In this document: piece by piece, positions 45,535-56,161 of the stretch
Numbering within the stretch: the first letter of the stretch is position 1
Layout: each line of letters begins with the position of its first letter
Notes under the pieces: generated by a model
Database searches by the model: none
What the model saw: the letters and a program-made list of their open reading frames with translations, nothing else
Told to the model about the DNA's origin: nothing
Assembly (NCBI RefSeq): GCF_021568905.1
Contig: NZ_JAKGSB010000003.1
Coordinates: 426,216 to 490,215, forward strand
Length of the DNA stretch: 64,000 nucleotides
Direction of reading: 5' to 3'
From: Zavarzinia marina
GTDB lineage: Bacteria; Pseudomonadota; Alphaproteobacteria; Zavarziniales; Zavarziniaceae
Program-made: the position numbers and the translations under genes

Positions 45535-47235
45535 TCAATCGGTCATCGGGGCCGAAGGTCGGTTGCCGCGCCGCCGCCCGCCGCCGTTCGAGGGCAGCGG
45601 CAGGGCCACGGTGAAGCACGCCCCCGCGACTCTGCCGTCGTCGCCGATACGGTTGCTGACCTCGATGGTGCCGTCGTGACCTTCGACGATCTGGCGCACG
45701 ATGGCGAGGCCGAGGCCCGAATGGCTGCCGATCTGTTCGTTCGGCCGCTCGGTATAGAAACGCTCGAAGATCCGGCTCAGCGCCTCCTCGGGAATGCCGG
45801 GGCCGTCGTCCGTCACCGTCGTCACCAGATGGTCGTCCCGCCGGGTGAGGCCGATGGCGACCAGGGCCCGGCCGTCGGGCCGGTCGCTCGTCGCCGGCGA
45901 GAAGGAGATGGCATTGTCGATCAGATTGCGGAACACGCGGCCCACCTGCTCGCCGGATCCGACCACGGCGACGCCCGCCGCCTCCGGCGCCACATCGAGT
46001 TCGAAGCGCGGCCAGCCCGCGCGGTCGAGGTCGGCATAGGTGTCGACGAGGCCCGTCAGCAATTGTTCGAGGATGATGGGACTGCGCTTGTCGCGGGCCA
46101 TTTCGGCGTCGAGGCGCGAGGCGTCGGAAATTTCGGATATCAGCTTGTCGAGGCGGCGCACGTCGATCTCGATGATTTCGGCCAGGCGCCGCTTGGCATC
46201 CGGATTGTCGGTCCGGGCCCAGGCCTCGATCGCGCTGCGGATCGACGACAGCGGGTTCTTCAATTCGTGGGCGACGTCGGCCGCGAAACTCTCGATCGCG
46301 TCGATCCGCGTGTAGAGGGCGTTGGTCATCGCCTGCAGCGCGACCGAGAGGTCGCCGATCTCGTCGCGGCGTTTCGAGAAATCGGGGATCTTGGCGCGGA
46401 TGCCGCGCCCCGCCTTCACCCGGTCGGCCGCTTCGGCCAGGCGGTGCACGGGGCGCGCGATGGTGCGGGCCAGGAAGAAGGACATCAGCACCGTGACCGC
46501 CAGGGCGACGCCGAAGACCTCGAGGATCGCCAGGCGTTCCGCGCGGATCGCCTGATCGATTTCCCGCGCCTCGACCGAGAGCACGAGTGCGCCGAGCACC
46601 TTGCGAAAGCGTGTGACGGGAATGGCGACCGAGATGTGGGGCGTCCCGTCGGCCGTCGACCGCTCGACCATGCTCGACGTGCCGGCCAGCGCCGCCACCG
46701 CCTCCGGATAGTCGCGGGCGGACTGCAGCGGATAATCCTGGTAGAGCGGGCGGCTGCGCCCGGCGGGCAGTAGCGGCTCTATCAGGTCGTAGAGGGTTTC
46801 GAGAAAGCCCGGCCCGGCGTCGGGCGGCGGCAGTTCGACACGGCGCACCTGGGCGTCGGGGCGGAGCTCGTTGGTGTCGGCGATCAGGCGGCCGGCGTTG
46901 TTGAACAGGCGTGCGCGCGTCGCCGTCGGGTCGGTCAGGCGCCACAGCAGAAGGCGCGCCGGCACGACGTCGAGGTCCGTCGCCTCGGGGCCGGACGAGG
47001 CGGCGAGGCCGAGCGCGCCGGCGATGATCTCACCCTGGGTCTGCAGCGATTCGGCGCGCTGGATGACCAGGCTGTCGCGGAACTGATCGAGATAGAGCAC
47101 GCCGCCGACCAGGACGCCCAGCGCGACGATGTTGACCGCAAGGATGCGCCGCGTCAGGGACGAGAAGGGACCGCGCCCGCGCGGCCTTGGCCGCGCGGGG
47201 ACTGGGAACACGGTCCTTGGTGCGCGCTTCGGCAA
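45535..47235 (-). CDS. chvG: Sensor histidine kinase ChvG (ExoS)
   Basis: A 566-residue membrane kinase. Two transmembrane helices (about 32-50 and 240-262) bracket a periplasmic domain that contains AIPVTRFRKVLGALVLSVE. HAMP, HisKA (SFAADVAHELKNPLSSIRSAIE) and HATPase (NLIDNAISFSP, DDGPGIPEEALSRIFERFYTERP, GLGLAIVRQIVEGH) follow. With ChvI it senses acid or envelope stress in Rhizobiales relatives. It starts 6 nt after chvI. The N-terminal tail is unusually basic and proline-rich (MPKRAPRTVFPVPARPRPRGRGP). Confidence 0.94.
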   Translation of the reverse strand: MPKRAPRTVFPVPARPRPRGRGPFSSLTRRILAVNIVALGVLVGGVLYLDQFRDSLVIQRAESLQTQGEIIAGALGLAASSGPEATDLDVVPARLLLWRLTDPTATRARLFNNAGRLIADTNELRPDAQVRRVELPPPDAGPGFLETLYDLIEPLLPAGRSRPLYQDYPLQSARDYPEAVAALAGTSSMVERSTADGTPHISVAIPVTRFRKVLGALVLSVEAREIDQAIRAERLAILEVFGVALAVTVLMSFFLARTIARPVHRLAEAADRVKAGRGIRAKIPDFSKRRDEIGDLSVALQAMTNALYTRIDAIESFAADVAHELKNPLSSIRSAIEAWARTDNPDAKRRLAEIIEIDVRRLDKLISEISDASRLDAEMARDKRSPIILEQLLTGLVDTYADLDRAGWPRFELDVAPEAAGVAVVGSGEQVGRVFRNLIDNAISFSPATSDRPDGRALVAIGLTRRDDHLVTTVTDDGPGIPEEALSRIFERFYTERPNEQIGSHSGLGLAIVRQIVEGHDGTIEVSNRIGDDGRVAGACFTVALPLPSNGGGRRRGNRPSAPMTD

Positions 47236-47241
47236 AGCGGG

Positions 47242-47949
47242 TCAGCTTTCGTCGAATTTGTAACCGATGCCGTACAAGGTCTCGATGGCGCCGAAGTCGC
47301 CGTCGACGGCCTTGAACTTCTTGCGCAGGCGCTTGATGTGGCTGTCGATGGTGCGGTCGTCGACATAGACCTGATCGTCATAGGCCGCGTCCATCAGCTG
47401 GTCCCGGCTCTTCACGTGGCCGGGACGCTGGGCCAGCGCCTGGAGGATCAGGAATTCGGTCACCGTCAGGGTGATGGGCAGACCGTTCCAGGTGCAGGCG
47501 TGACGCAGGGGATCCAGGGTCAGGCGGCCGCGGGTCATGATCGGCTCCGCCTTCGCGCCTTCGCCGTCGCCGAGCGCGTCGGTCCGGCGCAGCAGCGACT
47601 TGATGCGCTCGATCAGCAGGCGCTGGGAGAAGGGCTTGCGGATGTAGTCGTCGGCGCCCATGCGCAGGCCCAGGACCTCGTCCAGCTCGTCGTCCTTCGA
47701 GGTCAGGAAGATCACCGGCAGGCTCGACGCCTGGCGCAGGCGGCGCAGCACCTCCATGCCGTCCATGCGCGGCATCTTGATGTCGAGCACGGCGAGGTCG
47801 GGCGGCGAACGGCCGAAGGCGGCGAGAGCGGCGGCGCCGTCGGTATAGGTCTCGACCGAGAAACCCTCGGCTTCGAGGCCGATGGAGACGGAGGTCAGAA
47901 TGTTGCGGTCGTCGTCGACCAGGGCGATCTTGGGCGTATGCTTCGACAT
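47242..47949 (-). CDS. chvI: Response regulator ChvI
   Basis: A 235-residue OmpR-type regulator. The receiver domain has [32 protein letters not shown] and phospho-acceptor Asp56 ([19 protein letters not shown]). The winged-helix domain ends [20 protein letters not shown] and [12 protein letters not shown], almost family-invariant for ChvI. It is first in the run chvI-chvG-hprK-rapZ-EIIA-HPr-HAD. The neighbourhood with pckA is conserved in many alphaproteobacteria, where ChvI affects pckA. Confidence 0.96.
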   Translation of the reverse strand: MSKHTPKIALVDDDRNILTSVSIGLEAEGFSVETYTDGAAALAAFGRSPPDLAVLDIKMPRMDGMEVLRRLRQASSLPVIFLTSKDDELDEVLGLRMGADDYIRKPFSQRLLIERIKSLLRRTDALGDGEGAKAEPIMTRGRLTLDPLRHACTWNGLPITLTVTEFLILQALAQRPGHVKSRDQLMDAAYDDQVYVDDRTIDSHIKRLRKKFKAVDGDFGAIETLYGIGYKFDES

Positions 47950-48147
47950 GGATTCTGTGCCTGGGGTCCTGTTGCCTTTCGGGAGGCCTGATGGCGGGCC
48001 GCCGGGGCTCGGGTCTTGACGAAACGGTGCTCGGTTCGGCGCCTATCCTGTCGTGAACGGGAAATTTGGCAAGGATGGGGCGCGGATCAAGGCGCGGCAC
48101 CCGGAATGGCGCTAGGATGCGTGCCCGACGGCCAAGGAGGATTCGAA

Positions 48148-48888
48148 ATGGGCGAGGTGAAGGACGTGGCGGCGGAATCCCCCGGCGCGGCGGCGCGCGC
48201 CCTGGTGCGGCGCACGCCGGCCGCCGCCCTCGCGGTGCGCCTGCCGCCGGACGGCCTGCCCTATGCCTCGCTGGTGCTGACCGCGCCGGATCACGCCGGG
48301 CGGCCGCTGCTCTTCATCTCGCGTCTGGCGGAACACACGAGGGCGCTGGAGGCCGATCCCGCCGCCTGCCTGCTGTTCGACGGCACCGCCGGGCTCGATG
48401 CCCGCCTGACCGGCGCGCGCGCCAGCCTGGTCGGACGCATGGCGCGGATCGAGGATGCGGCCGCCAAGGAACGCTTCATCGCGCTTCACCCCGAGGCGGC
48501 GGTCTATCGCGACTTCGGCGATTTCGGTCTCTGGCGCATGGAGGTCGAACGCGTGCATCTGGTCGCCGGCTTCGGCCGCATCCACTGGATCGACGCCGAC
48601 GACTATCTGTTCGATGCCGCGACCGGGGATCTGGCGGCGGCGGAGCCGGGCATCGTCCGGCACATGAACGAAGACCATGCGGACGCGATCGCGCTCTACG
48701 CCGAGCGGCTTCTGGGCCTGCCTGCGGCAACGTGGCGCATGGCCGCCATCGACCCCGAGGGGACGGACCTTCGGGCGGATGGCGGTACCGCCGCGAGACT
48801 GGTGTTCCCAGGGGTGATCGGAAATTCCTCTGATGCGCGAAAAATGCTCGTCGACCTGGTCAAATTGGCAAAAAGCGGCATGAACTAG
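48148..48888 (+). CDS. HugZ-like pyridoxamine 5'-phosphate oxidase-fold protein with DUF2470
   Basis: A 246-residue protein. The N-terminal split-barrel flavin-type domain ([60 protein letters not shown]) is followed by a C-terminal DUF2470 part ([37 protein letters not shown]). This arrangement matches HugZ/HutZ haem-utilisation proteins. Haem degradation is inferred only from the family. The ATG is placed behind AGGAGG (7 nt). It is inserted between chvI and pckA. Confidence 0.85.
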   Translation: MGEVKDVAAESPGAAARALVRRTPAAALAVRLPPDGLPYASLVLTAPDHAGRPLLFISRLAEHTRALEADPAACLLFDGTAGLDARLTGARASLVGRMARIEDAAAKERFIALHPEAAVYRDFGDFGLWRMEVERVHLVAGFGRIHWIDADDYLFDAATGDLAAAEPGIVRHMNEDHADAIALYAERLLGLPAATWRMAAIDPEGTDLRADGGTAARLVFPGVIGNSSDARKMLVDLVKLAKSGMN

Positions 48889-48923
48889 GGCGAAATGTAC
48901 CCGAAACTCCCCCAAACGGGCTG

Positions 48924-48952
48924 TTGCGCGTGTCACCTGGGGGCATTATTTT
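48924..48952 (+). promoter_or_regulatory. Putative pckA promoter
   Basis: TTGCGC (48924-48929), a 17-bp spacer and TATTTT (48947-48952) fit a sigma-70 promoter. Transcription would start near 48959, giving a leader of about 97 nt that contains the hairpin at 49012-49031. Confidence 0.45.
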
Positions 48953-49011
48953 CGCCCGGCACGCAACCAATTCAGGCGGCGCGGGTTTCAACGTCGTCTT
49001 CGGCACACCGC

Positions 49012-49031
49012 CGCGGGATCGTCATCCCGCG
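49012..49031 (+). promoter_or_regulatory. Hairpin in the pckA leader
   Basis: CGCGGGAT-CGTC-ATCCCGCG is a perfect 8-bp stem with a 4-nt loop, ending 13 nt before the ribosome site of pckA. It may stabilise or regulate the leader RNA. No T-tract follows. Confidence 0.4.
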
Positions 49032-49055
49032 TCCAAAACTTCGCGGAGAAGTACA

Positions 49056-50663
<1,608 letters not shown>

Positions 50664-50684
50664 TCGGGCCACGATCGAGATCAG

Positions 50685-50715
50685 GGGCCGCGGGCGACCG
50701 CGGCCCTTTTTCTTT
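50685..50715 (+). terminator. Intrinsic terminator of pckA
   Basis: A 9-bp perfect stem GGGCCGCGG/CCGCGGCCC with a GCGA (GNRA) tetraloop is followed by TTTTTCTTT. It lies 21 bp after the pckA stop. Confidence 0.9.
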
Positions 50716-50830
50716 GCGCGCGCGGCCCTGATTTCGGCGTGTTTCACCACTGGCGCGCCACAATCCCTCCCTTTCGCCGCCCGATTGCATTGCCATCGTC
50801 GCCATCGTCCAATAACCCGATGGTACGACA

Positions 50831-52474
50831 ATGACGCTCTCAGCCCCGATCTTGCCCCGCCGGCCCGCGTTCAGCAAAAGCGTGTCCCGACGTTCGCGGG
50901 CGGCCGCCCTCGGCCTGCCGCTAGCCCTCACGGCCCTTCTCGGTGCCTGCGAAGATAGCCAGCGCATGAGGGACGCCTCCTATGCGCCGGCGCCGGCGAT
51001 GAGGTCGGTCATCGTCTCGGGCGGGATCGCGCCCATGCCGCCCATGCCGGCCGTCGGCGGGCGTTTCGAGGAAACGACCGCCAATCCCTTCAAGGCGGTG
51101 GCGGAAGAGCCGGTCTCGACCTTCTCGTCGGATGTCGACACCGCCTCCTATGCCGTCGTCCGCCGGTTTCTCCGCGATGGCACCCTGCCGCCCGAAGGTG
51201 CCGTCCGGGTGGAGGAGATGATCAACTACTTTCCCTATGGTCACGATGATCGCGGCGCCGAGGATGGTCCCTTCGGCACCACGGTCCGGGTGATGCCCAG
51301 CCCCTGGAGCACGGACACCCAGTTGATGACCGTCTCGATCAAGGCGATGGAGCCCGGCGGCCGGCGCCGCCCGCCCCTGAACCTGGTGATGCTGGTCGAC
51401 GTTTCCGGGTCCATGGACGGGGACGACCGCCTCGGCCTCGTGAAGGCCGGCCTGACCGACTTCCTGGACGAACTGCGGCCGGAGGATCGCATTTCGATCG
51501 TCACTTACGCCGGCAGCGTCGAAACCGTGCTCAGCCCGACGGCGGGCGACAGGCGCGGCACGATCGCCGCCGCGATCCGTCGCCTGGAAGCGGGCGGCGG
51601 CACCGCCGGTGGTGCCGGTCTCGAAATGGCCTATGCCCTGGCGCGGGAGAATTTCGGCGCGGAGGCGGTGAACCGCGTCCTCCTTGCGACCGACGGCGAT
51701 TTCAACATCGGCCCCTCCGATCCCGCGACGCTGGCCGACATGGTCGAGAAGGAGCGGAAGAAAGGCATCTATCTCTCGGTTCTCGGCGTCGGTTTCGGCA
51801 ATCTGAACGACCAGATGATGCAGCGGATCGCCCAGGTCGGAAACGGCAACGCGCATTACCTCGACACCGCCACGGAAGCCCGGAAAGTGCTGCGTGAGGA
51901 GGCGGCCTCGACCCTGATCCCGGTCGCCGACGACGTGAAGTTCCAGGTCGAATTCAATCCCGCCCGCATCGCCGAATATCGCCTGATCGGCTATGAGACC
52001 AGGATGCTGGCGCGCGAGGACTTCAACGACGACAAGGTCGACGCCGGCGATATCGGTGCCGGCCGGACGGTCACCGCGATCTATGAAATCGTGCCGGTGG
52101 GTGCCAAGCGCCGCGTCGATCCCCTGCGCTATGGAACCCCGGCCGCCATGCCGGAGGCCGGTGCCCACCGCGACGAGATCGCCTTCCTGCGCATCCGCTA
52201 CAAGCGCCCGGGCACGACCCAGAGCCGCCTGATGGAACGCCCGGTGACCGGCCGCGACACAGTCTCGACCCTGGCGGGGGCAAGTGACGACCAGCGTTTC
52301 GCCGTCGCCGTCGCCGCCTATGGCCAGAAGCTTTCCGGCAACAACGCCGTCGCCGACATGCCGTGGGACGCGGTCGCGGCTCTCGCCAAGGGCGCGCGCG
52401 GCGACGATCCGGAAGGTTACCGCGCCGAATTCGTCCAATTGGTTCGGGCGGCACAGGTCTTGAGCGACGATTGA
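50831..52474 (+). CDS. VWA domain lipoprotein (YfbK-like)
   Basis: A 547-residue protein with a twin-arginine-rich N-terminal and a lipobox LLGAC (Cys40). A von Willebrand N-terminal helper domain (STFSSDVDTASYAVVRRFLRDGTLPPEGAVRVEEMINYFPY) precedes the VWA domain with the MIDAS DVSGS at 190-194. A C-terminal DUF3520 (IYEIVPVG, FLRIRYKRPG) completes the YfbK architecture. These proteins sit in the envelope and bind partners through a metal; their biological role is not established. It has its own region after the pckA terminator. Confidence 0.9.
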   Translation: MTLSAPILPRRPAFSKSVSRRSRAAALGLPLALTALLGACEDSQRMRDASYAPAPAMRSVIVSGGIAPMPPMPAVGGRFEETTANPFKAVAEEPVSTFSSDVDTASYAVVRRFLRDGTLPPEGAVRVEEMINYFPYGHDDRGAEDGPFGTTVRVMPSPWSTDTQLMTVSIKAMEPGGRRRPPLNLVMLVDVSGSMDGDDRLGLVKAGLTDFLDELRPEDRISIVTYAGSVETVLSPTAGDRRGTIAAAIRRLEAGGGTAGGAGLEMAYALARENFGAEAVNRVLLATDGDFNIGPSDPATLADMVEKERKKGIYLSVLGVGFGNLNDQMMQRIAQVGNGNAHYLDTATEARKVLREEAASTLIPVADDVKFQVEFNPARIAEYRLIGYETRMLAREDFNDDKVDAGDIGAGRTVTAIYEIVPVGAKRRVDPLRYGTPAAMPEAGAHRDEIAFLRIRYKRPGTTQSRLMERPVTGRDTVSTLAGASDDQRFAVAVAAYGQKLSGNNAVADMPWDAVAALAKGARGDDPEGYRAEFVQLVRAAQVLSDD

Positions 52475-52503
52475 GTCTCCGGGGTGCCGCCGAAATGCCC
52501 GTC

Positions 52504-52580
52504 GTCCCGGCGCAGGCCGGGACCTTTCGACGGAAGGGCACCCCGCGAACAGCCGACGAGATCCCGGCCTGCGCCGGGAT
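52504..52580. repeat. Composite palindromic repeat, second inverted pair
   Basis: Copy one (52504-52523) is GTCCCGGC-GCAG-GCCGGGAC and copy two (52561-52580) is ATCCCGGC-CTGC-GCCGGGAT, in mirror orientation. As at 9.5 kb, CGGAAGGGC follows copy one. The loops differ from the other loci (GCAG/CTGC rather than GAAG/CTTC) in a compensatory manner. It separates the convergent VWA and molybdopterin oxidoreductase genes. Confidence 0.7.
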
Positions 52581-52598
52581 GACGACGGTGGAGAAGCG

Positions 52599-54683
52599 TC
52601 AGGGCAGGGCCCGCACTTCGACCGGGACGCCGTTCAGGGCGGCATTGCCGCTGGCGTCGTCCAGCAGGTCCTCGTCAGAGAGATCGTTGAAGGAGACGCC
52701 GCCCGCGCCATTGGCGACGGCGAGGCGGATGCCGTCACGCGTCGCCTGGCCCCAGCCGTGGGGCAGGCAGACGACGCCGGGCATCAGATCCTCGCTGGCC
52801 TCGACCTCGATCCGCACTTCGCCGGCACGGCTGGTCACGGCGACCGCGCCGCCGTCGCGGATCTGGCGCGGTTCCATGTCGCTGGGGTGCATCTGCAGGC
52901 GATAGCGGATGGGGCCCTTCACCAGGCGGGTCGAATTGTTCATCCAGGAATTGTTGGACCGCACATGGCGCCGCCCGATCAGCAGCAGACCTTGGGCCTC
53001 CGGCGTCGCCGCCAAAAGGCGCGGCAGATCGGCGAGACAGCCTTCGGGGGCCATCTGGATACGGCCGTCCGGGGTCAGCAATCGTTCGGGCAGGGAGGGG
53101 CGCAGCGGGCCGAGATCGATGCCATGGGGCGCCGCGCGCAGGGTCTCGAGGTCGAGGTTCGGGTAGTCGCTGCCGCGCAGCCCCATGTCGATCATGAACT
53201 CGGGCGGCAGCACGTTCGGCGCCTCCACCCCGGTCGCCTTGGCGAAGGCTTCCAGGATGCCGGCGATGATTTCCCAATCGTGGCGCGCGCTTTCCGGCTT
53301 CTCGAACAGGGGATCGCTCCACCGCGTCACATTGCGGACCGCGAGGGGGAAGAAGGCGAGGTCATAATGCCCGCGCTCCAGCGGCGAGCAGGGCGGCAGG
53401 ATCACGTCGGCATGGCGCGTCGTCTCGTTCACGTAGAAATCGAGGGCGACCATGAAGTCGAGTTCGGCGAAGGCGGCATCCAGGCGGCGCCCGTTCGGGG
53501 TCGAGGACACGGGATTGCCGGCGATGGTCACCAGGGCGCGGATCTGGCCGGGACCGGGGGTCTGAATCTCTTCCGCCAGCGCCGCCACCGGAAAATTGCT
53601 GGCGAATTCCGGCAGGCCGCGCACCCGGCTCTTCCAGCGGCCGAAATTGCCGGCGGCGCGGGGCGAGAAACCGGCGGCGATGGCGGGATGGGGCAGCATG
53701 GTGCCCCCTTCCCGGTCCAGGTTGCCGGTCAGGATATTCAGAAGCTGGATCGCCCATTGGCAGAGCGTGCCGAACGCCTGGGTCGATGTGCCCATGCGGC
53801 CGTAGACGACGGCGCGGGGTGCTGCCGCGAGATCGCGGGCCATGGCGCGGATGGTCTCGGCGCCCAGGCCGCTGGCGCTTTCGGCGCGTTCCGCCGTGAA
53901 GGGGGCGACGGCTTCCGCCACCGCCTCCATGCCGTCGGCGAAATCGGCGAGGCGGCCGGGCCGGGCCAGACCTTCGACGATCAGCGTGTTGACCATCGCC
54001 AGCAGCACGAAGGCGTCGCTGCCCGGACGGATGAAGTGATGGGCGCTCGCCACCTTGGCGGTCTCGGTCCGGCGCGGATCGACCACCACCATGCGCCCAC
54101 CCCGCGCCTTCAGGGCGGCAAGGCGGCCGGGAAAGTCCGGCACGGTCCAGAGGCTGCCGTTGGACGCCATGGGATTGCCGCCGAAGACATAGATTAGGTC
54201 GGTGCGGTCGATGTCCGGCACGAAGAGATAGTTCTGATGGCCATACATCCACAGCGCCATCAACTGATGCGGCAATTGATCGACCGAGGTCGCGGAGAAT
54301 ACGGACTTCGATTTGATCAGGCGCACCAGCATGCCGATATTGGCCAGCATGCCGAGGGAATGGACCGAGGGATTGCCGAAATAGGTCCCGATCGCATCGC
54401 GGCCATGGGCCTCGGCGATCCGGGCCAGCCGCGTGCCGACCATCTCGAAGGCTTCGTCCCAGGAGATTTCGACGAAGGCACCGTCGACCTTCTTCACCGG
54501 CGCGCGCAGGCGGTCGGGGTCTTCATGCAGGTCCTTGAGGGCGACCCCCTTGGGGCAGATATGGCCGCGCGACAGGACATCCGCCTTGTCGCCCCGGATC
54601 GTCGCGACCTTGCCGTCCTCGACCGTGATTTCCAGGCCGCAGATCGCCTCGCACAGATGGCAGGCGCGGTAATGCGTGGCCAT
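52599..54683 (-). CDS. Molybdopterin-dependent oxidoreductase (DMSO reductase/formate dehydrogenase-like family)
   Basis: A 694-residue cytoplasmic enzyme with no signal peptide. The N-terminal 4Fe-4S site uses Cys8, Cys11, Cys15 and Cys43 (CHLCEAICGL...GHICPKG). The molybdopterin domains have DPRRTETAKVASAHHFIRPGSDAFVLLAM, NILTGNLDREGGTMLP and VNETTRHADVILPPCSPLERGHYD. A C-terminal molydopterin dinucleotide-binding domain has RSNNSWMNNSTRLVKG. The ligand position to molybdenum is unclear. The substrate is unknown; a role in the adjoining steroid-type cluster is possible but unsupported. A terminator separates it from kshA upstream. Confidence 0.9.
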   Translation of the reverse strand: MATHYRACHLCEAICGLEITVEDGKVATIRGDKADVLSRGHICPKGVALKDLHEDPDRLRAPVKKVDGAFVEISWDEAFEMVGTRLARIAEAHGRDAIGTYFGNPSVHSLGMLANIGMLVRLIKSKSVFSATSVDQLPHQLMALWMYGHQNYLFVPDIDRTDLIYVFGGNPMASNGSLWTVPDFPGRLAALKARGGRMVVVDPRRTETAKVASAHHFIRPGSDAFVLLAMVNTLIVEGLARPGRLADFADGMEAVAEAVAPFTAERAESASGLGAETIRAMARDLAAAPRAVVYGRMGTSTQAFGTLCQWAIQLLNILTGNLDREGGTMLPHPAIAAGFSPRAAGNFGRWKSRVRGLPEFASNFPVAALAEEIQTPGPGQIRALVTIAGNPVSSTPNGRRLDAAFAELDFMVALDFYVNETTRHADVILPPCSPLERGHYDLAFFPLAVRNVTRWSDPLFEKPESARHDWEIIAGILEAFAKATGVEAPNVLPPEFMIDMGLRGSDYPNLDLETLRAAPHGIDLGPLRPSLPERLLTPDGRIQMAPEGCLADLPRLLAATPEAQGLLLIGRRHVRSNNSWMNNSTRLVKGPIRYRLQMHPSDMEPRQIRDGGAVAVTSRAGEVRIEVEASEDLMPGVVCLPHGWGQATRDGIRLAVANGAGGVSFNDLSDEDLLDDASGNAALNGVPVEVRALP

Positions 54684-54761
54684 GGCTCTCTCCCCTGATC
54701 GTTATTATGGATCGAGGGTAGATCGTTCCGAATGAGGCGCAAGGACTTCCGTCGCGCGCAC

Positions 54762-54791
54762 AAAAAAGCGCCGCCCGAGGAGGGGCGGCGC
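54762..54791 (-). terminator. Intrinsic terminator of the kshA-like gene
   Basis: A perfect 9-bp stem GCGCCGCCC/GGGCGGCGC with a 6-nt loop. On the minus strand it is followed by TTTTTTG. It lies 41 bp past the kshA stop and separates it from the molybdopterin oxidoreductase gene. Confidence 0.9.
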
Positions 54792-54832
54792 AAGTTGGGG
54801 AGCTTCACGTAGAGAAGCCCGAGGAGGCTGCG

Positions 54833-55984
54833 TTACTCGGCAGCCTGCTGGGCGGCTTTGTTGGCGGCCTCGTCGGCCACCCACATTTCGTTGGACTTGG
54901 TCAGGTCCATCTCGACCTCGAAGCGGTCGACCATGTCCGGTTCGATGTCCGCGACATCGACATAGAACTGCTCGTACCAGCGGCGGAGCTGGTAGATCGG
55001 GCCGTCGGCCTCGCACAGCAGGGGGTTGTCGATGCGGGTCTTGGACTTCCAGATGGCGACGTCCTGGAAGAAACCGTCGCGGTTGCCCTTGGCGTACATC
55101 TGGGCGATCTGCGCGTTCATCTCGTCGTCGAGGAAGGGCAGCTTCTTGACCATCAGGCCGACATGCAGGGTGAAGCTGTTCTGGTCGATCGGCACATGGC
55201 AGTTGATCAGATAGGCTTCGACCTGCATGCCGTTCACGATCGAGGACAGGTAGTCGATCATGTAGGACGGGCCGTAATAGGTGGCGACGGAATAAAGCTC
55301 GTCGATCGTCACCTCGGAACCGCCGAAATCCATGTTGTCGCCCGCGACCTTCAGGTCGGCGCGGGGCTTGCCGCGCATCTCCTGGCGGGCGACATGTTTT
55401 TCGAACGTGTTCTTGAAGTAGGTCGCACGCGCCCCGTGGACGTAATAGAAATGCGCCATGTCCGAGACGTTGTCGATCAACTCGCGGCAATTGGTGTCGA
55501 TCTTCACCGTCTCCCAGATCCAGTCGGACCATTCGCCGGTGAAGCATTCCTCGATCTTCGGAATGGCGACTTCCGGCTGGGGCTGATTGCCTTCGGCATC
55601 GTGCCAGACGAAGAGCTGCTTGTTCTCTTCCATCGTCGGCCAGGATTTGATGCGCGCGCGCGGCGGCACGCGGCCGGCATAGGGAATGGCCTTGCACTTG
55701 CCGTCGCCGCCCCATTGCCAGCCGTGGAACGGGCAGGCCAGGGTGTCGCCCTTGATCACGCCTTCGCCGAGATCGGCGCCCATATGCGGGCAATAGCCGT
55801 CGACGACGTTCAGCTTGCCGGTCGAATCCGCGAAAATGGCGAGGCGGGTACCGAAGGCGTCGAAGGAATGAGCCTTGCCGTCACGATAGGCGTCGGCGAT
55901 GCCGAGGCAATGCCAGCCCCGCGCGAAACGCTCGGGCGGGCGCTCCGCCTTGATGACACGAATGTCCTTGTCGACTGCCGGCAT
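54833..55984 (-). CDS. kshA: 3-ketosteroid 9alpha-hydroxylase oxygenase subunit (KshA-like Rieske oxygenase)
   Basis: A 383-residue Rieske non-haem iron oxygenase. The 2Fe-2S ligands are Cys65, His67, Cys84 and His87 (CPHMGADL...CPFHGWQWGGDGKCKAIPYAGR). The mononuclear iron motif N-x2-D-x2-H-x4-H is Asn172, Asp175, His178 and His183 (DNVSDMAHFYYVHG), with the later Asp in FFQDVAIWKSKTRIDNPLL. The ending YQLRRWYEQFYVDVADIEPDMVDRFE is near-identical to actinobacterial KshA. It should hydroxylate C9 of 4-androstene-dione-type steroids, so that with KstD ring B opens. The reductase KshB is not in the window. The start follows GGGAGGGAGAA. Confidence 0.85.
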   Translation of the reverse strand: MPAVDKDIRVIKAERPPERFARGWHCLGIADAYRDGKAHSFDAFGTRLAIFADSTGKLNVVDGYCPHMGADLGEGVIKGDTLACPFHGWQWGGDGKCKAIPYAGRVPPRARIKSWPTMEENKQLFVWHDAEGNQPQPEVAIPKIEECFTGEWSDWIWETVKIDTNCRELIDNVSDMAHFYYVHGARATYFKNTFEKHVARQEMRGKPRADLKVAGDNMDFGGSEVTIDELYSVATYYGPSYMIDYLSSIVNGMQVEAYLINCHVPIDQNSFTLHVGLMVKKLPFLDDEMNAQIAQMYAKGNRDGFFQDVAIWKSKTRIDNPLLCEADGPIYQLRRWYEQFYVDVADIEPDMVDRFEVEMDLTKSNEMWVADEAANKAAQQAAE

Positions 55985-56141
55985 TTCTCCCTCCCACGCG
56001 ACGATGGTGAAGTCCTGCAGGACCCTGTCCTGCGAGAAGCGGCGCGCCCGTCCGCGGGCGCTGCCCGGCCCGGGGTCTTTTCCCCTTGTCTGGGCCGTTC
56101 ACCAACTTGTCGCCGAGGTTAGGAATCGGGGCAACAATCAT

Positions 56142-56161
56142 CATCCCCTATATGGACTAGG
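56142..56161. promoter_or_regulatory. Shared steroid-cluster motif, site 1 (upstream of kshA)
   Basis: The plus-strand sequence is CATCCCCTATATGGACTAGG. It contains the dyad CCCCTA-N7-TAGGGG (56145-56163) and lies 157 bp before the kshA ATG, partly over the mpaB-like stop codon. It matches site 2 at 14 of 20 positions. Proposed operator or activator site. Confidence 0.45.

Noticed and set aside
48924..49055. Longer pckA start at 48924
   Set aside because: The extra 44 residues are unlike PEPCK N-termini, there is no ribosome site, and the segment contains the predicted promoter and leader hairpin.
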